From Chloroflexota bacterium (GTDB lineage Bacteria; Chloroflexota; UBA11872), in NCBI GenBank assembly GCA_028874175.1, contig JAPPLN010000001.1, forward strand, positions 88,296-152,295: DNA of 64,000 nt, read 5' to 3'. Positions within the stretch are counted from its first letter, which is position 1, and every line of letters begins with the position of its first letter. The position numbers and the translations under genes were made by a program. The notes under the pieces were generated by a model. It made no database searches. It was not told the origin of the DNA and was given only the letters and a program-made list of their open reading frames with translations. Of the stretch, positions 23,760 through 32,983 are shown piece after piece.

Positions 23760-25010
23760 ATGAGCACGCGCGCGGCGTCACCCGCAATCACCGAGGCCGG
23801 CCGGCGCCGCATCATCGGCGCGCTCTTTGTGGCGCGCGGCAGCATCGGCGTTGGGTATCTGGCCGGGTTCATCGTGCTCACCATCGCCGGCAAAGAGCTC
23901 AGCGGACACGCGGAACTGGCCGGATTGCCGGCCGCGATTTCGATGGTTGGTCGGGCAATCGGGCCGCCGCCGATCGCCCGCGCCATGGATGCGTTTGGGC
24001 GACGGCCGGCAATCGCCGGCAGCTACGCGCTGGGGGCCGTGGGCGCCGCGACGGCCGCGTTGGCAGTTGCGGCCGGGTTGTTCTGGCTTCTGCTAGTCGG
24101 GTCGCTACTGATGGGCGTCGCCCGGGCCGGCGGCGACATGTCGCGCTACGTCGCGGCCGAGGTGTACGAGCCGAGCCGCCGCGGTCGCGCCATTGGAATC
24201 GTCGTCTGGGGCGCCACCGCCGGCGCCTTAGGCGGGCCGCTGCTGGGTGGGTATGCGCAGGAATTGGCGGAGGCACGTGGGCTGTCGTACTTAGCCGGAC
24301 CGTGGGTGGCGGCGGCCGGGCTGCTGCTCTTTTCCGCGTTGGTGACCTGGGCGTTCGTGCGGCCCGATCCGCGTGACGTGACCGATACGACGCTCGAGGC
24401 TGCCCCGATGGACGGCGAAGCGCTTGACCTGCGGGACGTGTTGCGCGACCGACGGGTACAGCTGGGCATCTGGGCAATGCTCACTGGCCAGGGCGTCATG
24501 ACCCTGATCATGGTGGTGGTCCCATTGCATATGCACAGTTTCGCGGAGTTGGGCGAGGCCGTTCCGATAGCAATGACTGCGCATGTGGCTGGCATGTTTG
24601 CGTTGGCGCCCCTCACAGGCCGCCTGGTAGATGGGCTGGGACCCCGGCCAGTGGTGTTGCTCGGCGCGGTGCTGCTGCTGCTGGCTAGCGCGCTGGCGGG
24701 ACTGGACGCTGGCCTGGGCACGGTGCTGCCGGCCATGTTTCTGCTCGGCTATGGCTGGAATGCGTGCTTTGTGGCCGGTTCGACCATGCTGGCGCGCGGC
24801 GTACCGCTGAACGTTCGTGCCCGGGTTCAAGGGCGGGTTGAGGTCTTGATTGGAGTCGTCGGCGTGTTCAGCAGCTTTGCGTCCGGCCCACTGCTGGTGG
24901 GTGGCTCTGGCATGGGCTGGCTCGGGGCCGCGGGACTTATCTCGGCACTTCTGCTACTGGTCGCGCTCGGCTGGGAGCGAGCGGCCACTCGAGCACCGGT
25001 GGGGGCGTGA
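23760..25010 (+). CDS. Major facilitator superfamily transporter
   Basis: A 416-residue polytopic membrane protein with about twelve hydrophobic spans. It carries the MFS loop motif in the form AMDAFGRRPAIAGSYALGA (motif A, between helices 2 and 3), a duplicate GRLVDGLGPRPVVLLGAVLL in the second half (between helices 8 and 9), and VYEPSRRGRAIGIVVWGATAG. The substrate is unknown; its position among catabolic genes suggests uptake or export of an organic acid or sugar (inferred). Start ATG 23760. No operon overlap with its neighbours; the DUF4432 gene follows after about 50 bp. Confidence 0.88.
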   Translation: MSTRAASPAITEAGRRRIIGALFVARGSIGVGYLAGFIVLTIAGKELSGHAELAGLPAAISMVGRAIGPPPIARAMDAFGRRPAIAGSYALGAVGAATAALAVAAGLFWLLLVGSLLMGVARAGGDMSRYVAAEVYEPSRRGRAIGIVVWGATAGALGGPLLGGYAQELAEARGLSYLAGPWVAAAGLLLFSALVTWAFVRPDPRDVTDTTLEAAPMDGEALDLRDVLRDRRVQLGIWAMLTGQGVMTLIMVVVPLHMHSFAELGEAVPIAMTAHVAGMFALAPLTGRLVDGLGPRPVVLLGAVLLLLASALAGLDAGLGTVLPAMFLLGYGWNACFVAGSTMLARGVPLNVRARVQGRVEVLIGVVGVFSSFASGPLLVGGSGMGWLGAAGLISALLLLVALGWERAATRAPVGA

Positions 25011-25063
25011 CGGCCTCACGCCTACAATAGACGCCGCCCGCCAGTCGCCAGCCGAGAGCCGCC

Positions 25064-26146
25064 ATGCCGAATCTGTGGGGTCGCCAGGTCAGCCGCGCCG
25101 AGCTAATGGCGCGCGTGGGAGACGTTTCGCAAGTCGGCGGCGTGCGCGAATACCGCCTGGACGGCGGGGCCGGCGACGGGTTGTCGGTGGTTGACGTGAA
25201 CACAGGGTCCGGGCTGCGCTTCACGGTGATTCCCGGTCGCGCGCTTGACATCTCTGGGGCCTGGTTCAATGACATTCCGCTGGGCTTCCGTAGCGCTGCC
25301 GGCGAGATGCACGGGGCTTACTACGAACCCCAAGGCTGGGGCTGGGTGCGCAGCACAGTGCTGGGACTGCTGGTCACCGGCGGCCTGGACAACGTCGGCG
25401 ACCCGGCCGTCGACCCCGACCGCCTGTACACCGATGTGGGTTTGCACGGGCGCCTCTCAAACCTGGCCGCTTCCAACGTGCATGCCGACGGCGAATGGCG
25501 CGGCGACGAATACGAAATGTGGGTGCAGGGCCGCGTGCGGCAGGCTGCCCTCTTCGGCGAGAACCTCGAACTGAAGCGGCGCATCTCGACTTCGCTGGGA
25601 TCGACGTCGATACGGATTCACGACGAGGTGACGAACCTGGGATCCGAGCCCGAGCCGGCAATGATTCTTTTCCACTTCAATCCCGGGTATCCGCTGGTAG
25701 ACGATGGGTCGAAACTGCACGTACGCAGCCGCTCGCGACGGCCCTACGACGAGCACTCGGCCTCCTTGGAGCCCAGCTGGGACACGTACGGCCCGCCGAC
25801 GCCCGGCTGGCAGAACACGGTCTGGATCCATGACGTTGAGCCTGATGACGACGGAATGGTGCACGCGGCGTTGGTGAACCGGTCATTCGGCGATGGGATC
25901 GGCCTGGGATTCACCTACCCGAAGTCTCAATTGCCGTTCCTTAATCAGTGGAAGTTCCTGGGCGTGAGTAACTACGTCACCGGCATCGAGCCGGCCAACT
26001 GCACCGTGCTGGGGCGCGCCGTTAACCGCGCCGACGGGACCCTGCAGATTCTGGAGCCGGGCGAAACAACCGAGTTCGACATCGAGCTGTCGGTCCTGGC
26101 TGGCGCCGATGCCATCGGCGCCTTCCTCGCCAACACCGGTGAGTGA
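25064..26146 (+). CDS. DUF4432 protein, aldose-1-epimerase-like fold
   Basis: A 360-residue protein of the galactose-mutarotase-like beta-sandwich superfamily, DUF4432 branch. DGLSVVDVNTGSGLRFTVIP and GRALDISGAWFNDIPLGFRS lie near the N-terminus, GLLVTGGLDNVGDP and GLHGRLSNLAASNV in the middle, and ILFHFNPGYPLVDDGSKLHV and GIEPANCTVLGRAVNRADG near the end. His and Glu residues in these stretches match the mutarotase active-site positions. Activity on a sugar or cyclic polyol is inferred. It ends overlapping the thioesterase gene. Confidence 0.85.
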   Translation: MPNLWGRQVSRAELMARVGDVSQVGGVREYRLDGGAGDGLSVVDVNTGSGLRFTVIPGRALDISGAWFNDIPLGFRSAAGEMHGAYYEPQGWGWVRSTVLGLLVTGGLDNVGDPAVDPDRLYTDVGLHGRLSNLAASNVHADGEWRGDEYEMWVQGRVRQAALFGENLELKRRISTSLGSTSIRIHDEVTNLGSEPEPAMILFHFNPGYPLVDDGSKLHVRSRSRRPYDEHSASLEPSWDTYGPPTPGWQNTVWIHDVEPDDDGMVHAALVNRSFGDGIGLGFTYPKSQLPFLNQWKFLGVSNYVTGIEPANCTVLGRAVNRADGTLQILEPGETTEFDIELSVLAGADAIGAFLANTGE

Positions 26147-26549
26147 CGCCTGCGATCACGTCGAGACCCTGCGCGTGCGCTATTCCGACACGGACGCGCA
26201 GGGCATCGTCCACCACTCCAACTACTTCCGGTGGCTGGAAGAGGCGCGGATCGGGTGGCTGGATTCCATCGGTCAGCCCTACGGGAAACTGACCGGGCGA
26301 GGAATCTTCTTGCCGCTAACCACCTGTAGCTGCACGTTCCAGGCGCCCGTTTACGCCGGCGAGCGAGTAGACGTGCATCTCAATCTGGACGAGGTGACTC
26401 GCGCACGGGTTGGCCTCACGTACCAGATCCTGCGCGGTGAACGGGTGACCGCGACTGCTGCGTCGACACACGCGTATGTCGATGCGGCGGGCCGACCCCT
26501 GCGACTGAAACGCGACGACCCATTCTGGCTTGCCCTTCAGGAGGCGTAA
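26139..26549 (+). CDS. Hotdog-fold acyl-CoA thioesterase (YbgC/4HBT type)
   Basis: A 136-residue single hotdog domain. VRYSDTDAQGIVHHSNYFRWLEEAR at about residues 10-34 is the 4-hydroxybenzoyl-CoA thioesterase signature, with Asp as the expected catalytic residue. It hydrolyses a CoA thioester; the acyl group is unknown. GTG at 26139 (VSDACDHVE) overlaps the preceding TGA and gives the usual length; an ATG at 26109 would add ten atypical residues. Its TAA overlaps the ATG of the next gene (TAATG). Confidence 0.85.
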   Translation: MSDACDHVETLRVRYSDTDAQGIVHHSNYFRWLEEARIGWLDSIGQPYGKLTGRGIFLPLTTCSCTFQAPVYAGERVDVHLNLDEVTRARVGLTYQILRGERVTATAASTHAYVDAAGRPLRLKRDDPFWLALQEA

Positions 26550-27076
26550 TGCGTGCGATCGATGCGATGAGCGATGAGCAAGGTGCAACGGACTCCGTGC
26601 GCCGTGAAGACTCCAACGGACGGATGGACGGGCGGCCGCCCTTCTCTGTCTTCCTCTCCGGAGTCATGCAGGGATCCAATGCAGACACCTCGCTCCACGC
26701 CCAGGACTACCGTCAGCAGTTGCGCGACATCATCTCGGCAGAACACCCGGAGGCCGAGGTGGTCTGTCCCGCGGAACTGAACCCGGACTCGGTTGCCTAC
26801 GACAACGAAGCCGCGCGCCGGGCGTTCATGGGAGAACTTGATTTGGCGGCCGAGACCGACGTGCTGGTGGCCTATGCGCCCGTCGCCACGATGGGAACGG
26901 CGGTGGAGATGTACCGTGCCCATGCTGCCGGTCGGCTGGTGTTCACGGTGTCGCCGATGGCGACCAACTGGGCGATTCGGTTCCTGTCGACCCGGGTGTT
27001 CGCGGACCTGGCTGAGTTCGAGGAGTTTGTGCGCGAGGGCAAACTCGGGCGAACGGTGGCGTCGCGCGCCGGCTAG
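26549..27076 (+). CDS. Nucleoside 2-deoxyribosyltransferase-like protein
   Basis: A 175-residue protein. After a polar N-terminus of about 30 residues, PFSVFLSGVMQGS, VCPAELNPDS and DVLVAYAPVATMGTAVEMYR follow. An FLSG strand, a D-V-L-V-A-Y strand and a G-T-A-E-M helix with a conserved Glu are the pattern of the nucleoside 2-deoxyribosyltransferase/DNPH1-like fold, which breaks or transfers N-glycosidic bonds. Assignment is by pattern only. The start at 26549 overlaps the thioesterase stop; ATG 26567 would remove six residues. Linked by overlap to the thioesterase and DUF4432 genes. Confidence 0.55.
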   Translation: MRAIDAMSDEQGATDSVRREDSNGRMDGRPPFSVFLSGVMQGSNADTSLHAQDYRQQLRDIISAEHPEAEVVCPAELNPDSVAYDNEAARRAFMGELDLAAETDVLVAYAPVATMGTAVEMYRAHAAGRLVFTVSPMATNWAIRFLSTRVFADLAEFEEFVREGKLGRTVASRAG

Positions 27077-27150
27077 ATTCCCTCCGGCGGCTCCAAAGCA
27101 GGGCGCCCTTTACGTCCGCCATGCAGAACCTGTAGCTGGGAAGGGACCCG

Positions 27151-28845
27151 ATGCCGAACCCGAAGCCAAATGTCATCGTTCTGCTGACCGACGACCAGGG
27201 CTACGGCGACCTGTCGTGTCACGGCAATCCAATCCTTCGCACGCCCAACCTGGACCGGCTATACGCGGAAAGCGTCCGACTCGACGACTATCACGTCGCG
27301 CCCATGTGCACGCCAACCCGCAGCCAACTCTTGACGGGGCAGGACGCGCTACGAAACGGCGCCACATTCGTATGCATGGGCCGATCACTGCTGGATCCCG
27401 CGCTCCCCACCATGGCCGACATATTCGCGGATAATGGCTACCGAACCGGCCACTTCGGCAAGTGGCATCTGGGCGACAACTACCCCTACCGGCCACAAGA
27501 CCGAGGATTTCAGACCACGCTTCACCACCCGTCCTGGGGCATCACCTCGGCGGCCGACTTCTTTGAGAACGACTACTTCAACCCCCACGCCAGGCGCGGC
27601 GACGCCATCGAGCAACTCCAGGGGTACTGCACCGACATCTGGTTCGACGAGACGATCAGCTGGATCGACCAGGACCGCGACGCCCCGTTCTTCGCCTACC
27701 TGGCAACCAATACCCCCCACGGCCCGCACTGGGTGCCCGACCGGTACCGCCAGCCGTACCTCGACCACGTCGACTACAACGTCGCCAGTTTCTTCGGAAT
27801 GATCGCCAACATCGACGAGAACTTCGGCCGCTTGGACGCTTACCTCACCGAATCCGGACTCCGCCACAACACCATCCTGATCTTCATGGGCGACAACGGA
27901 ACCGCCACGGGCGAGAACGTCTACAACGCAGGTATGCGAGGCAAGAAGCGATCGCTCTACGAGGGTGGCCACCGGGTCCCGTTCTTCATCCGGTGGCCAT
28001 ACGGAGGACTGATGGGACCACGCCAGGTCGACCAGCCAACCCAGTGCCAGGACATTTTTCCGACGCTGATTGAACTGTGCGACCTGGAAGGGCCGGCGCC
28101 GGTGGACTTCGACGGGGTTTCGCTAACAACGATCCTTAAGGACGAGGAGCCCATCGCAGACCGGATGCTCTTTGTGCAATACGGCCACGCCGTTGACGGC
28201 CAATCGGGCGAAACGCGCCGGGGCGACGCGGCTGTGATCTGGAACACGTGGCGTCTGGTTGGCGACGAGCTCTTCGACCTCTCGCGCGATTCCGGACAGG
28301 AGACTGATGTCGCCAGCGAGTACCCGGACATTCAGGCCGCCATGCAAGCCGAGTACGACGCCTGGTGGGATCGACTAGGAGGAAACCTCGACAGCTATCA
28401 CCCCATCACGATCGGCTCCGACGTCGAGAATCCGACCCGTCTGTGCAGCTGCGACTGGGCCTACGTCTACTGCGACAACCCCGGCAACATCCGCGGCTGC
28501 GTGATGGACAGCGGCACCTGGCACCTCCAGGTCGAACATCCCGGGTCCTACAAGTGCTCGCTTTATCGCTGGCCGGAGGAATCAGACCTGCCGATTTCAG
28601 CGCCCGCCCCCGAAATGCACGGCGTTGACGGGTCGTTGCCCGAGGGCGCGGCATTGTCGGTCGCCCGGGCCTTGCTGAAGATTGGCGAATTTGAGGCGGA
28701 AGCTGAGGTCCGGCCGCAGGATCGGTGCGCAACCTTCACAGCTGACCTCAGTGCCGGTCCGACACGGCTTAAGACCTGGTGGCTTGACGCTGACGGCGCC
28801 AGGCTGGCCGGCGCGTACTACGTCTCGGTCACGCGGCTCGCCTGA
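27151..28845 (+). CDS. Sulfatase (formylglycine-dependent, arylsulfatase family)
   Basis: A 564-residue sulfatase. The N-terminal metal site PNVIVLLTDDQGYGDLS (Asp14, Asp15) is followed by the sulfatase signature CTPTRSQLLTGQ at residues 53-64, whose Cys53 must be turned into formylglycine by a separate enzyme. GHFGKWHLGDN, FGMIANIDENFGRLDAY and LIFMGDNGTATGENVYNAG (Asp/Asn ligands) complete the active site. No signal peptide is visible, so it is probably cytosolic. A C-terminal region of about 110 residues follows the usual sulfatase end. Substrate unknown; sulfated sugars fit the neighbourhood. A formylglycine-generating enzyme is not in the window. Confidence 0.92.
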   Translation: MPNPKPNVIVLLTDDQGYGDLSCHGNPILRTPNLDRLYAESVRLDDYHVAPMCTPTRSQLLTGQDALRNGATFVCMGRSLLDPALPTMADIFADNGYRTGHFGKWHLGDNYPYRPQDRGFQTTLHHPSWGITSAADFFENDYFNPHARRGDAIEQLQGYCTDIWFDETISWIDQDRDAPFFAYLATNTPHGPHWVPDRYRQPYLDHVDYNVASFFGMIANIDENFGRLDAYLTESGLRHNTILIFMGDNGTATGENVYNAGMRGKKRSLYEGGHRVPFFIRWPYGGLMGPRQVDQPTQCQDIFPTLIELCDLEGPAPVDFDGVSLTTILKDEEPIADRMLFVQYGHAVDGQSGETRRGDAAVIWNTWRLVGDELFDLSRDSGQETDVASEYPDIQAAMQAEYDAWWDRLGGNLDSYHPITIGSDVENPTRLCSCDWAYVYCDNPGNIRGCVMDSGTWHLQVEHPGSYKCSLYRWPEESDLPISAPAPEMHGVDGSLPEGAALSVARALLKIGEFEAEAEVRPQDRCATFTADLSAGPTRLKTWWLDADGARLAGAYYVSVTRLA

Positions 28846-28912
28846 ACCCGTACCTGCGGCCGCCATCTGCGTGGCTGGCCCCGGGAGCGCGGGAACGGCT
28901 TAGACTGATCGC

Positions 28913-29416
28913 ATGACCCTGCAAGCCCGCGCGCAACGATTTCCCACCCGCTCGCCGCTCGCGGCGGCGGTAGTGGTGGGCGTGTTGACCGCCGCGGCGT
29001 TTGGCCTGAGCGTGGGTGTGATTACCGGCGCCATCGACACGCCGATACTCGAGCGGGCCACGCCCGCCTATGCCATCGATTACCCCATCTGGACGATCAA
29101 CGCACTGCTGGTCGGCGCGCTGGCCGGCGTGAGCATCTTCGCCATGCGCCGGCGCCAGGACTTCGGCAGCGGTCCTATCTACGCGGGCGGGTTCCTCTCG
29201 GCCTTCGCCATTTCCTGCCCGCTCTGCAACGGGCTCCTGGTGGCTGCCTTCGGCACGGGCGCGGCCGCGAACTTCTTCGACCCGGCCCGGCCGTTCATCG
29301 GAGGCGCTACAGCCCTCTTCATGGCATTTGTGCTGATTCGCCGGGTCCAGTCGCTGAGAGCCGGCTGTATCGAGTGCCAGGCCCCGACCGAGGCTGCGTC
29401 CCAGGCCACCGGCTGA
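28913..29416 (+). CDS. Four-span membrane protein with intramembrane CPLC motif
   Basis: A 167-residue protein with four hydrophobic spans (about 18-40, 55-77, 88-116 and 122-145). The third carries SCPLCNGLLVAAFGTGAA, putting a CxxC pair inside the membrane. A further CxxC pair (GCIECQ) lies in the short cytosolic C-terminus. Paired thiols in and next to a membrane helix suggest metal or disulfide chemistry, but no named family is recognised. It starts 67 bp after the sulfatase; ATG 28913. Convergent with the acetyltransferase that follows. Confidence 0.6.
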   Translation: MTLQARAQRFPTRSPLAAAVVVGVLTAAAFGLSVGVITGAIDTPILERATPAYAIDYPIWTINALLVGALAGVSIFAMRRRQDFGSGPIYAGGFLSAFAISCPLCNGLLVAAFGTGAAANFFDPARPFIGGATALFMAFVLIRRVQSLRAGCIECQAPTEAASQATG

Positions 29417-29426
29417 GGCTTAGCGC

Positions 29427-30542
29427 CTAGTACCGGTCAGGCCAATAGCAATACGCGTCAAGACGCGGGAAGAGGACGTCCAGGAGTTCGAGGTCACGCT
29501 CGGCCAGGCGTACGCCGTGGATCTCGCGTAGTTCCTCCGCTGATCGGTAGCCGAAGAGAAGCTCGCACAGATCGCCGGCCGCCAGCCGAATCTTCCGCGC
29601 TGGCGCTTCGCCCCCAAGCGCCAGGTCGCCCGAGCCCAACTCCGTCTCGATCGTGAGACGCCCGGGGCGACCTGGACCGAGCGCTTCGGCCTGCTCGCGT
29701 GCGTAGGGCTGTAGCGCCTCAAGCACAGCGCCCGGCAGGCTCAGCCGAACCATCTGCGCGCGGCTGATCGGACGCTCCGTCGTCATGCTCACGTCGAGAT
29801 TCTGCAGATACCGACCGACGCGGCCGGTTGGATACACGTGAAAGTCCAAACTTCCCATCCGGTGTCGGATCGCTTCCTCCGCCATGGCCCGAATCAAGGA
29901 TCCCGCCACAGCGCTACTGGTCGCCTGCGCGTCCACAATGTCAAGCCGCTCCGCGTCGCCCTCGATTTGATCGCCGATGCAGTAGCCGACGATCCGGCCG
30001 TCGTCGCTCAGCGCGACCTGCACCCACGCATCCAGCCGGCCGAAATAGAGACCCTGGCGGGGACCGAGCCAGCGCTCGGGCTCTCGCACCCGCACGCCGG
30101 TCATCCCGGCCGTTTCGCGGTTGTACAGGCGAGCGATCGCGGGTCGATCCGCGGGCTCGCCTGCGCGAATCCGGTGACTCCCCGGCACCGCCTCGGCGCG
30201 CCGCGTCGAAATGCTAAACCTGAACTCCGGCATCACGGTGGCGTACGCCCAGCGGTGATACACGTCCGCCACGCCGCCATACAGCATGGAGAGCGGCACG
30301 CCGCGTCGCTCGGCCCGCTCCAGCACGGTCTCCAGCATGAATCGCATGTGCCCCCGCATCTGGTGCGCGTCGTCCGTGTGCACGCCCACCACCCCGGCGC
30401 TTTCCAGCGTCACGCCGCGCAGTCGGTGCGGAACCGTGAAGGTCTGCATCCAGCTGACCAGCTCGCCGTCGACCTCTACGCGCACCTGTTCCCACGGCAG
30501 CCCGAGTTCGTGCGGAAGAAACTTGATGATGCGGTCGTACAC
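29427..30542 (-). CDS. Eis-like GNAT N-acetyltransferase with SCP2-type C-terminal domain
   Basis: A 371-residue protein of the enhanced-intracellular-survival (Eis)-like group: a first GNAT domain (LESAGVVGVHTDDAHQMRGH, with the acetyl-CoA loop near RGHMRFMLETVL), a second degenerate GNAT (about 140-260) and an SCP2-like C-terminal domain with terminal FPRLDAYCYWPDRY. Family members acetylate amines, including aminoglycosides in some species. Start GTG 30542 (VYDRIIKFLPHELG), four bases after the gltX stop; a longer frame running into gltX to 30635 is not native. Co-transcription with gltX is likely. Confidence 0.8.
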   Translation of the reverse strand: MYDRIIKFLPHELGLPWEQVRVEVDGELVSWMQTFTVPHRLRGVTLESAGVVGVHTDDAHQMRGHMRFMLETVLERAERRGVPLSMLYGGVADVYHRWAYATVMPEFRFSISTRRAEAVPGSHRIRAGEPADRPAIARLYNRETAGMTGVRVREPERWLGPRQGLYFGRLDAWVQVALSDDGRIVGYCIGDQIEGDAERLDIVDAQATSSAVAGSLIRAMAEEAIRHRMGSLDFHVYPTGRVGRYLQNLDVSMTTERPISRAQMVRLSLPGAVLEALQPYAREQAEALGPGRPGRLTIETELGSGDLALGGEAPARKIRLAAGDLCELLFGYRSAEELREIHGVRLAERDLELLDVLFPRLDAYCYWPDRY

Positions 30543-30546
30543 GGAC

Positions 30547-32016
30547 TCAGGCGGTGGCGAGCTTTGCCAGACCGGCCAGCGCGCGCTGCAAGCGCTCACG
30601 GCAGCGCTGGCGGCCCAGGACCTCCATCGTGGCAAACAGCGGCGGAGTGGCCTTCCGCCCCGTCACTGCAATGCGAGTGGGCATGAACAGGTCGCCGGCT
30701 TTCCAGCCCAGGTCGCTGGCGAGTGCGCGCATACGAGCTTCCAGCGTTGGGTCGTCAAACGGCTCGGTCGCATCAACCAGTCCCGCCACCAATTCGAGAG
30801 CCCGTGCCGTCTCGGCCGCCGAGTGCCGCCTGTACCTGACCTGCCGCATGTCAGGTACAAGATCGTCGTCGAAGAAGAAATCCATCAGCTCGGCCGTCCG
30901 ATTGAGGTGCGACAGACGCTCGTACTCCAGTTCGAGCGCCGACCTGAAATAGCCACGCTGATCCGGCCTTAGCTCCAGTCCCCCTGCCGACGCGTAGGTC
31001 CACGCGCGCTTCGCCAGATCGTCGAGATCTAGCCGCCGAATCCACACGCCGTTGAAGTGATCCAGCCGCTGCGGGTCAAACACGGCATCGGCGCGGTTAA
31101 CCCGCTCCAGTCGGAATTCCCGCACCAACTCCTCCAGGCTGAAAATCTCGCGCTCGTCGCCGGGCGCCCAGCCGAGGAATATCAGGAAGTTGACCAGCGC
31201 TTCCGGGAGGTAGCCCTGCGTTCGGTATTCCCCGACCCACTGCGCGCCGTCCCGGCTTGAGAATTTCTGGCGACGTCGGTTGACCACCAACGGCAGATGC
31301 GCGAAGGCGGGTGGTGTCCAGCCCAGCGCTTCGTACAAGAGCACCTGCCGGAAAGTATTGGACACGTGATCTTTCCCCCGGACCACGTGGCTGATCCGCA
31401 TGTGCTCGTCATCGACCACGACCGCCATGTTGTAAAGCGCCGATCCGTCGCCGCGCGCAATCACGAAGTCGTCGACTTCGTCGGGACCTGCGCGGATCGT
31501 TCCCAGGACGATGTCGTCGAACCGAACTGGCTTCGGGTCGGCCCGAAACCGCACGGCTGGAACGACGCCGGCGGCCTTGCGCTCGGCGATCTCGGCGGCC
31601 GTGAAATTGCGGCCCATGCCGGAATAGCGCTGCGGCTGGCCCTCCGCCCGCTGCTGCTCCCGTTCGGCGGCCCGCTCCTCGGCCGTCGTGTAGTCGTAAT
31701 AGGCTCGCTCGGTAGCCAGCAGTTGCTGCACGGCTTCCCCGTGGATGTCCTGCCGCTCACTCTGCCGATAGGGCCCGAACGGTCCGCCGACGTTCGGGCC
31801 TTCGTCCCAATCCAGGCCCAGCCAGCGCAACCCCTCGTAGATCCCCTCTTCGTGGGACGCGTCGCTGCGCTGGGCGTCGGTGTCCTCAACCCGCAGGATG
31901 AACGCGCCGCCCAAGCGGCGGGCCATCAGGTAGTTGCATAGCGCCGTGCGGGCGTTGCCCACGTGCAGATCGCCCGTGGGACTCGGCGCCATGCGTACAC
32001 GGATTGGCTGAGTCAT
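30547..32016 (-). CDS. gltX: Glutamyl-tRNA synthetase
   Basis: A 489-residue class Ib synthetase that charges tRNA(Glu). The HIGH-type motif is PSPTGDLHVGNARTAL at about residues 10-25, followed by LRVEDTDAQRS and SHVVRGKDHVSNTFRQ. The KMSKS-equivalent reads RRQKFSSRDGA near residue 250, so the usual K(L/I)SKR lysine is Ser. The C-terminal anticodon-binding helices are present. Start ATG 32016; a further 34 upstream codons (to 32118) are open but not conserved. The class motifs otherwise look intact. It is followed closely by the Eis-like gene. Confidence 0.92.
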   Translation of the reverse strand: MTQPIRVRMAPSPTGDLHVGNARTALCNYLMARRLGGAFILRVEDTDAQRSDASHEEGIYEGLRWLGLDWDEGPNVGGPFGPYRQSERQDIHGEAVQQLLATERAYYDYTTAEERAAEREQQRAEGQPQRYSGMGRNFTAAEIAERKAAGVVPAVRFRADPKPVRFDDIVLGTIRAGPDEVDDFVIARGDGSALYNMAVVVDDEHMRISHVVRGKDHVSNTFRQVLLYEALGWTPPAFAHLPLVVNRRRQKFSSRDGAQWVGEYRTQGYLPEALVNFLIFLGWAPGDEREIFSLEELVREFRLERVNRADAVFDPQRLDHFNGVWIRRLDLDDLAKRAWTYASAGGLELRPDQRGYFRSALELEYERLSHLNRTAELMDFFFDDDLVPDMRQVRYRRHSAAETARALELVAGLVDATEPFDDPTLEARMRALASDLGWKAGDLFMPTRIAVTGRKATPPLFATMEVLGRQRCRERLQRALAGLAKLATA

Positions 32017-32065
32017 GGCGCGCAGTATCTCACCGGGACCTGCCGTATTCCCCGCGATCGACCGT

Positions 32066-32908
32066 TCAGCCCTCGTAGTACCCGATGATCGTGTCCATCG
32101 CGGCCGAGAGTTCGGCAACCCAGGCTTCCGGGGCCGCGCTGCTGGGACTCACCTCTGGCGTAATCCAACCGCTATAGCCCACACGCCGCAGCGTCTGCAT
32201 CACCACCGGCCAGTCCACGTCCCCGTGCAGCAACTGCGTGAATCCCAGCCATCCACCAGGTCTGAGCGTGAAGTCCTTGACGTGAACTCGGGCGATCCGG
32301 TCCGCGCCCAGCGCCTCAATCCAGTGCTGTGGACGTCCAAACTGCATCACGTTGCCGACGTCGAAGTAGACGCGAAGGCACCGACTGTCAAAGCCGTCCA
32401 CAAACTCCAGCATGTCGCGCGGGCTCAGGATCAGCGCATTCCATACGTTCTCCACCGCCAGCGTCACCCCAGCCTCTTCGGCCTGGGGCAGCAGTGCCTC
32501 GGTGGCCGCGCGCGCGGCGTCCCAGACCTCGGTGAACGGTTGGTCATCCGTGACCACGCCCGGGATGTACAGCAGCGTGTCCACGCCCAGATCCGCCGCC
32601 AGGTCGATGCTGCTCCGCACCAGCGCCTGCCCCTCCGTGCGAGTTGCTTGGTCCAGCGACGACGCGGAGTACTGCCACGGCAGTCCGGCGTTCAGACTGA
32701 AGATCGGCGGTCCGTCGGTCGCCAGGCGCCGCAGTTCGCGTCGTTCGGCGTTCGTGGCTCGCAACGAGAACGGCCCGTCCGCCGGCAGGGTCAACTCCAC
32801 ACCCTCGAAGCCACCGAGACCGGCAAGGCGAAAGATCTCCGGAACCGGCGTCTCGCCGCCCAGGCAGCCATCGCGCAGGCCTTTGTGCAAACGGGGTGTT
32901 GAATTCAT
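32066..32908 (-). CDS. TIM-barrel sugar phosphate isomerase/epimerase (AP-endonuclease-2 fold)
   Basis: A 280-residue xylose-isomerase-like TIM barrel. FEGVELTLPADGPF lies near residue 35, VTLAVENVWN near 145 (Glu metal ligand), VYFDVGNVMQFG near 180 (Asp, His-position Gln), ARVHVKDFTL near 210 and WITPEVSPSS near 255 (Glu). These are the metal-ligand strands of the family, which isomerises or epimerises small sugars or inositols. Substrate unknown. It lies 49 bp upstream of gltX in the same direction and is followed upstream by a methyltransferase. Confidence 0.85.
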   Translation of the reverse strand: MNSTPRLHKGLRDGCLGGETPVPEIFRLAGLGGFEGVELTLPADGPFSLRATNAERRELRRLATDGPPIFSLNAGLPWQYSASSLDQATRTEGQALVRSSIDLAADLGVDTLLYIPGVVTDDQPFTEVWDAARAATEALLPQAEEAGVTLAVENVWNALILSPRDMLEFVDGFDSRCLRVYFDVGNVMQFGRPQHWIEALGADRIARVHVKDFTLRPGGWLGFTQLLHGDVDWPVVMQTLRRVGYSGWITPEVSPSSAAPEAWVAELSAAMDTIIGYYEG

Positions 32909-32983
32909 CGGTAGGTCTGGCAGACACCCGCAGTCCGGGTTAAGCGTGTTTCAACTGCCAACAACACTTGTGCGATTCCGAGT

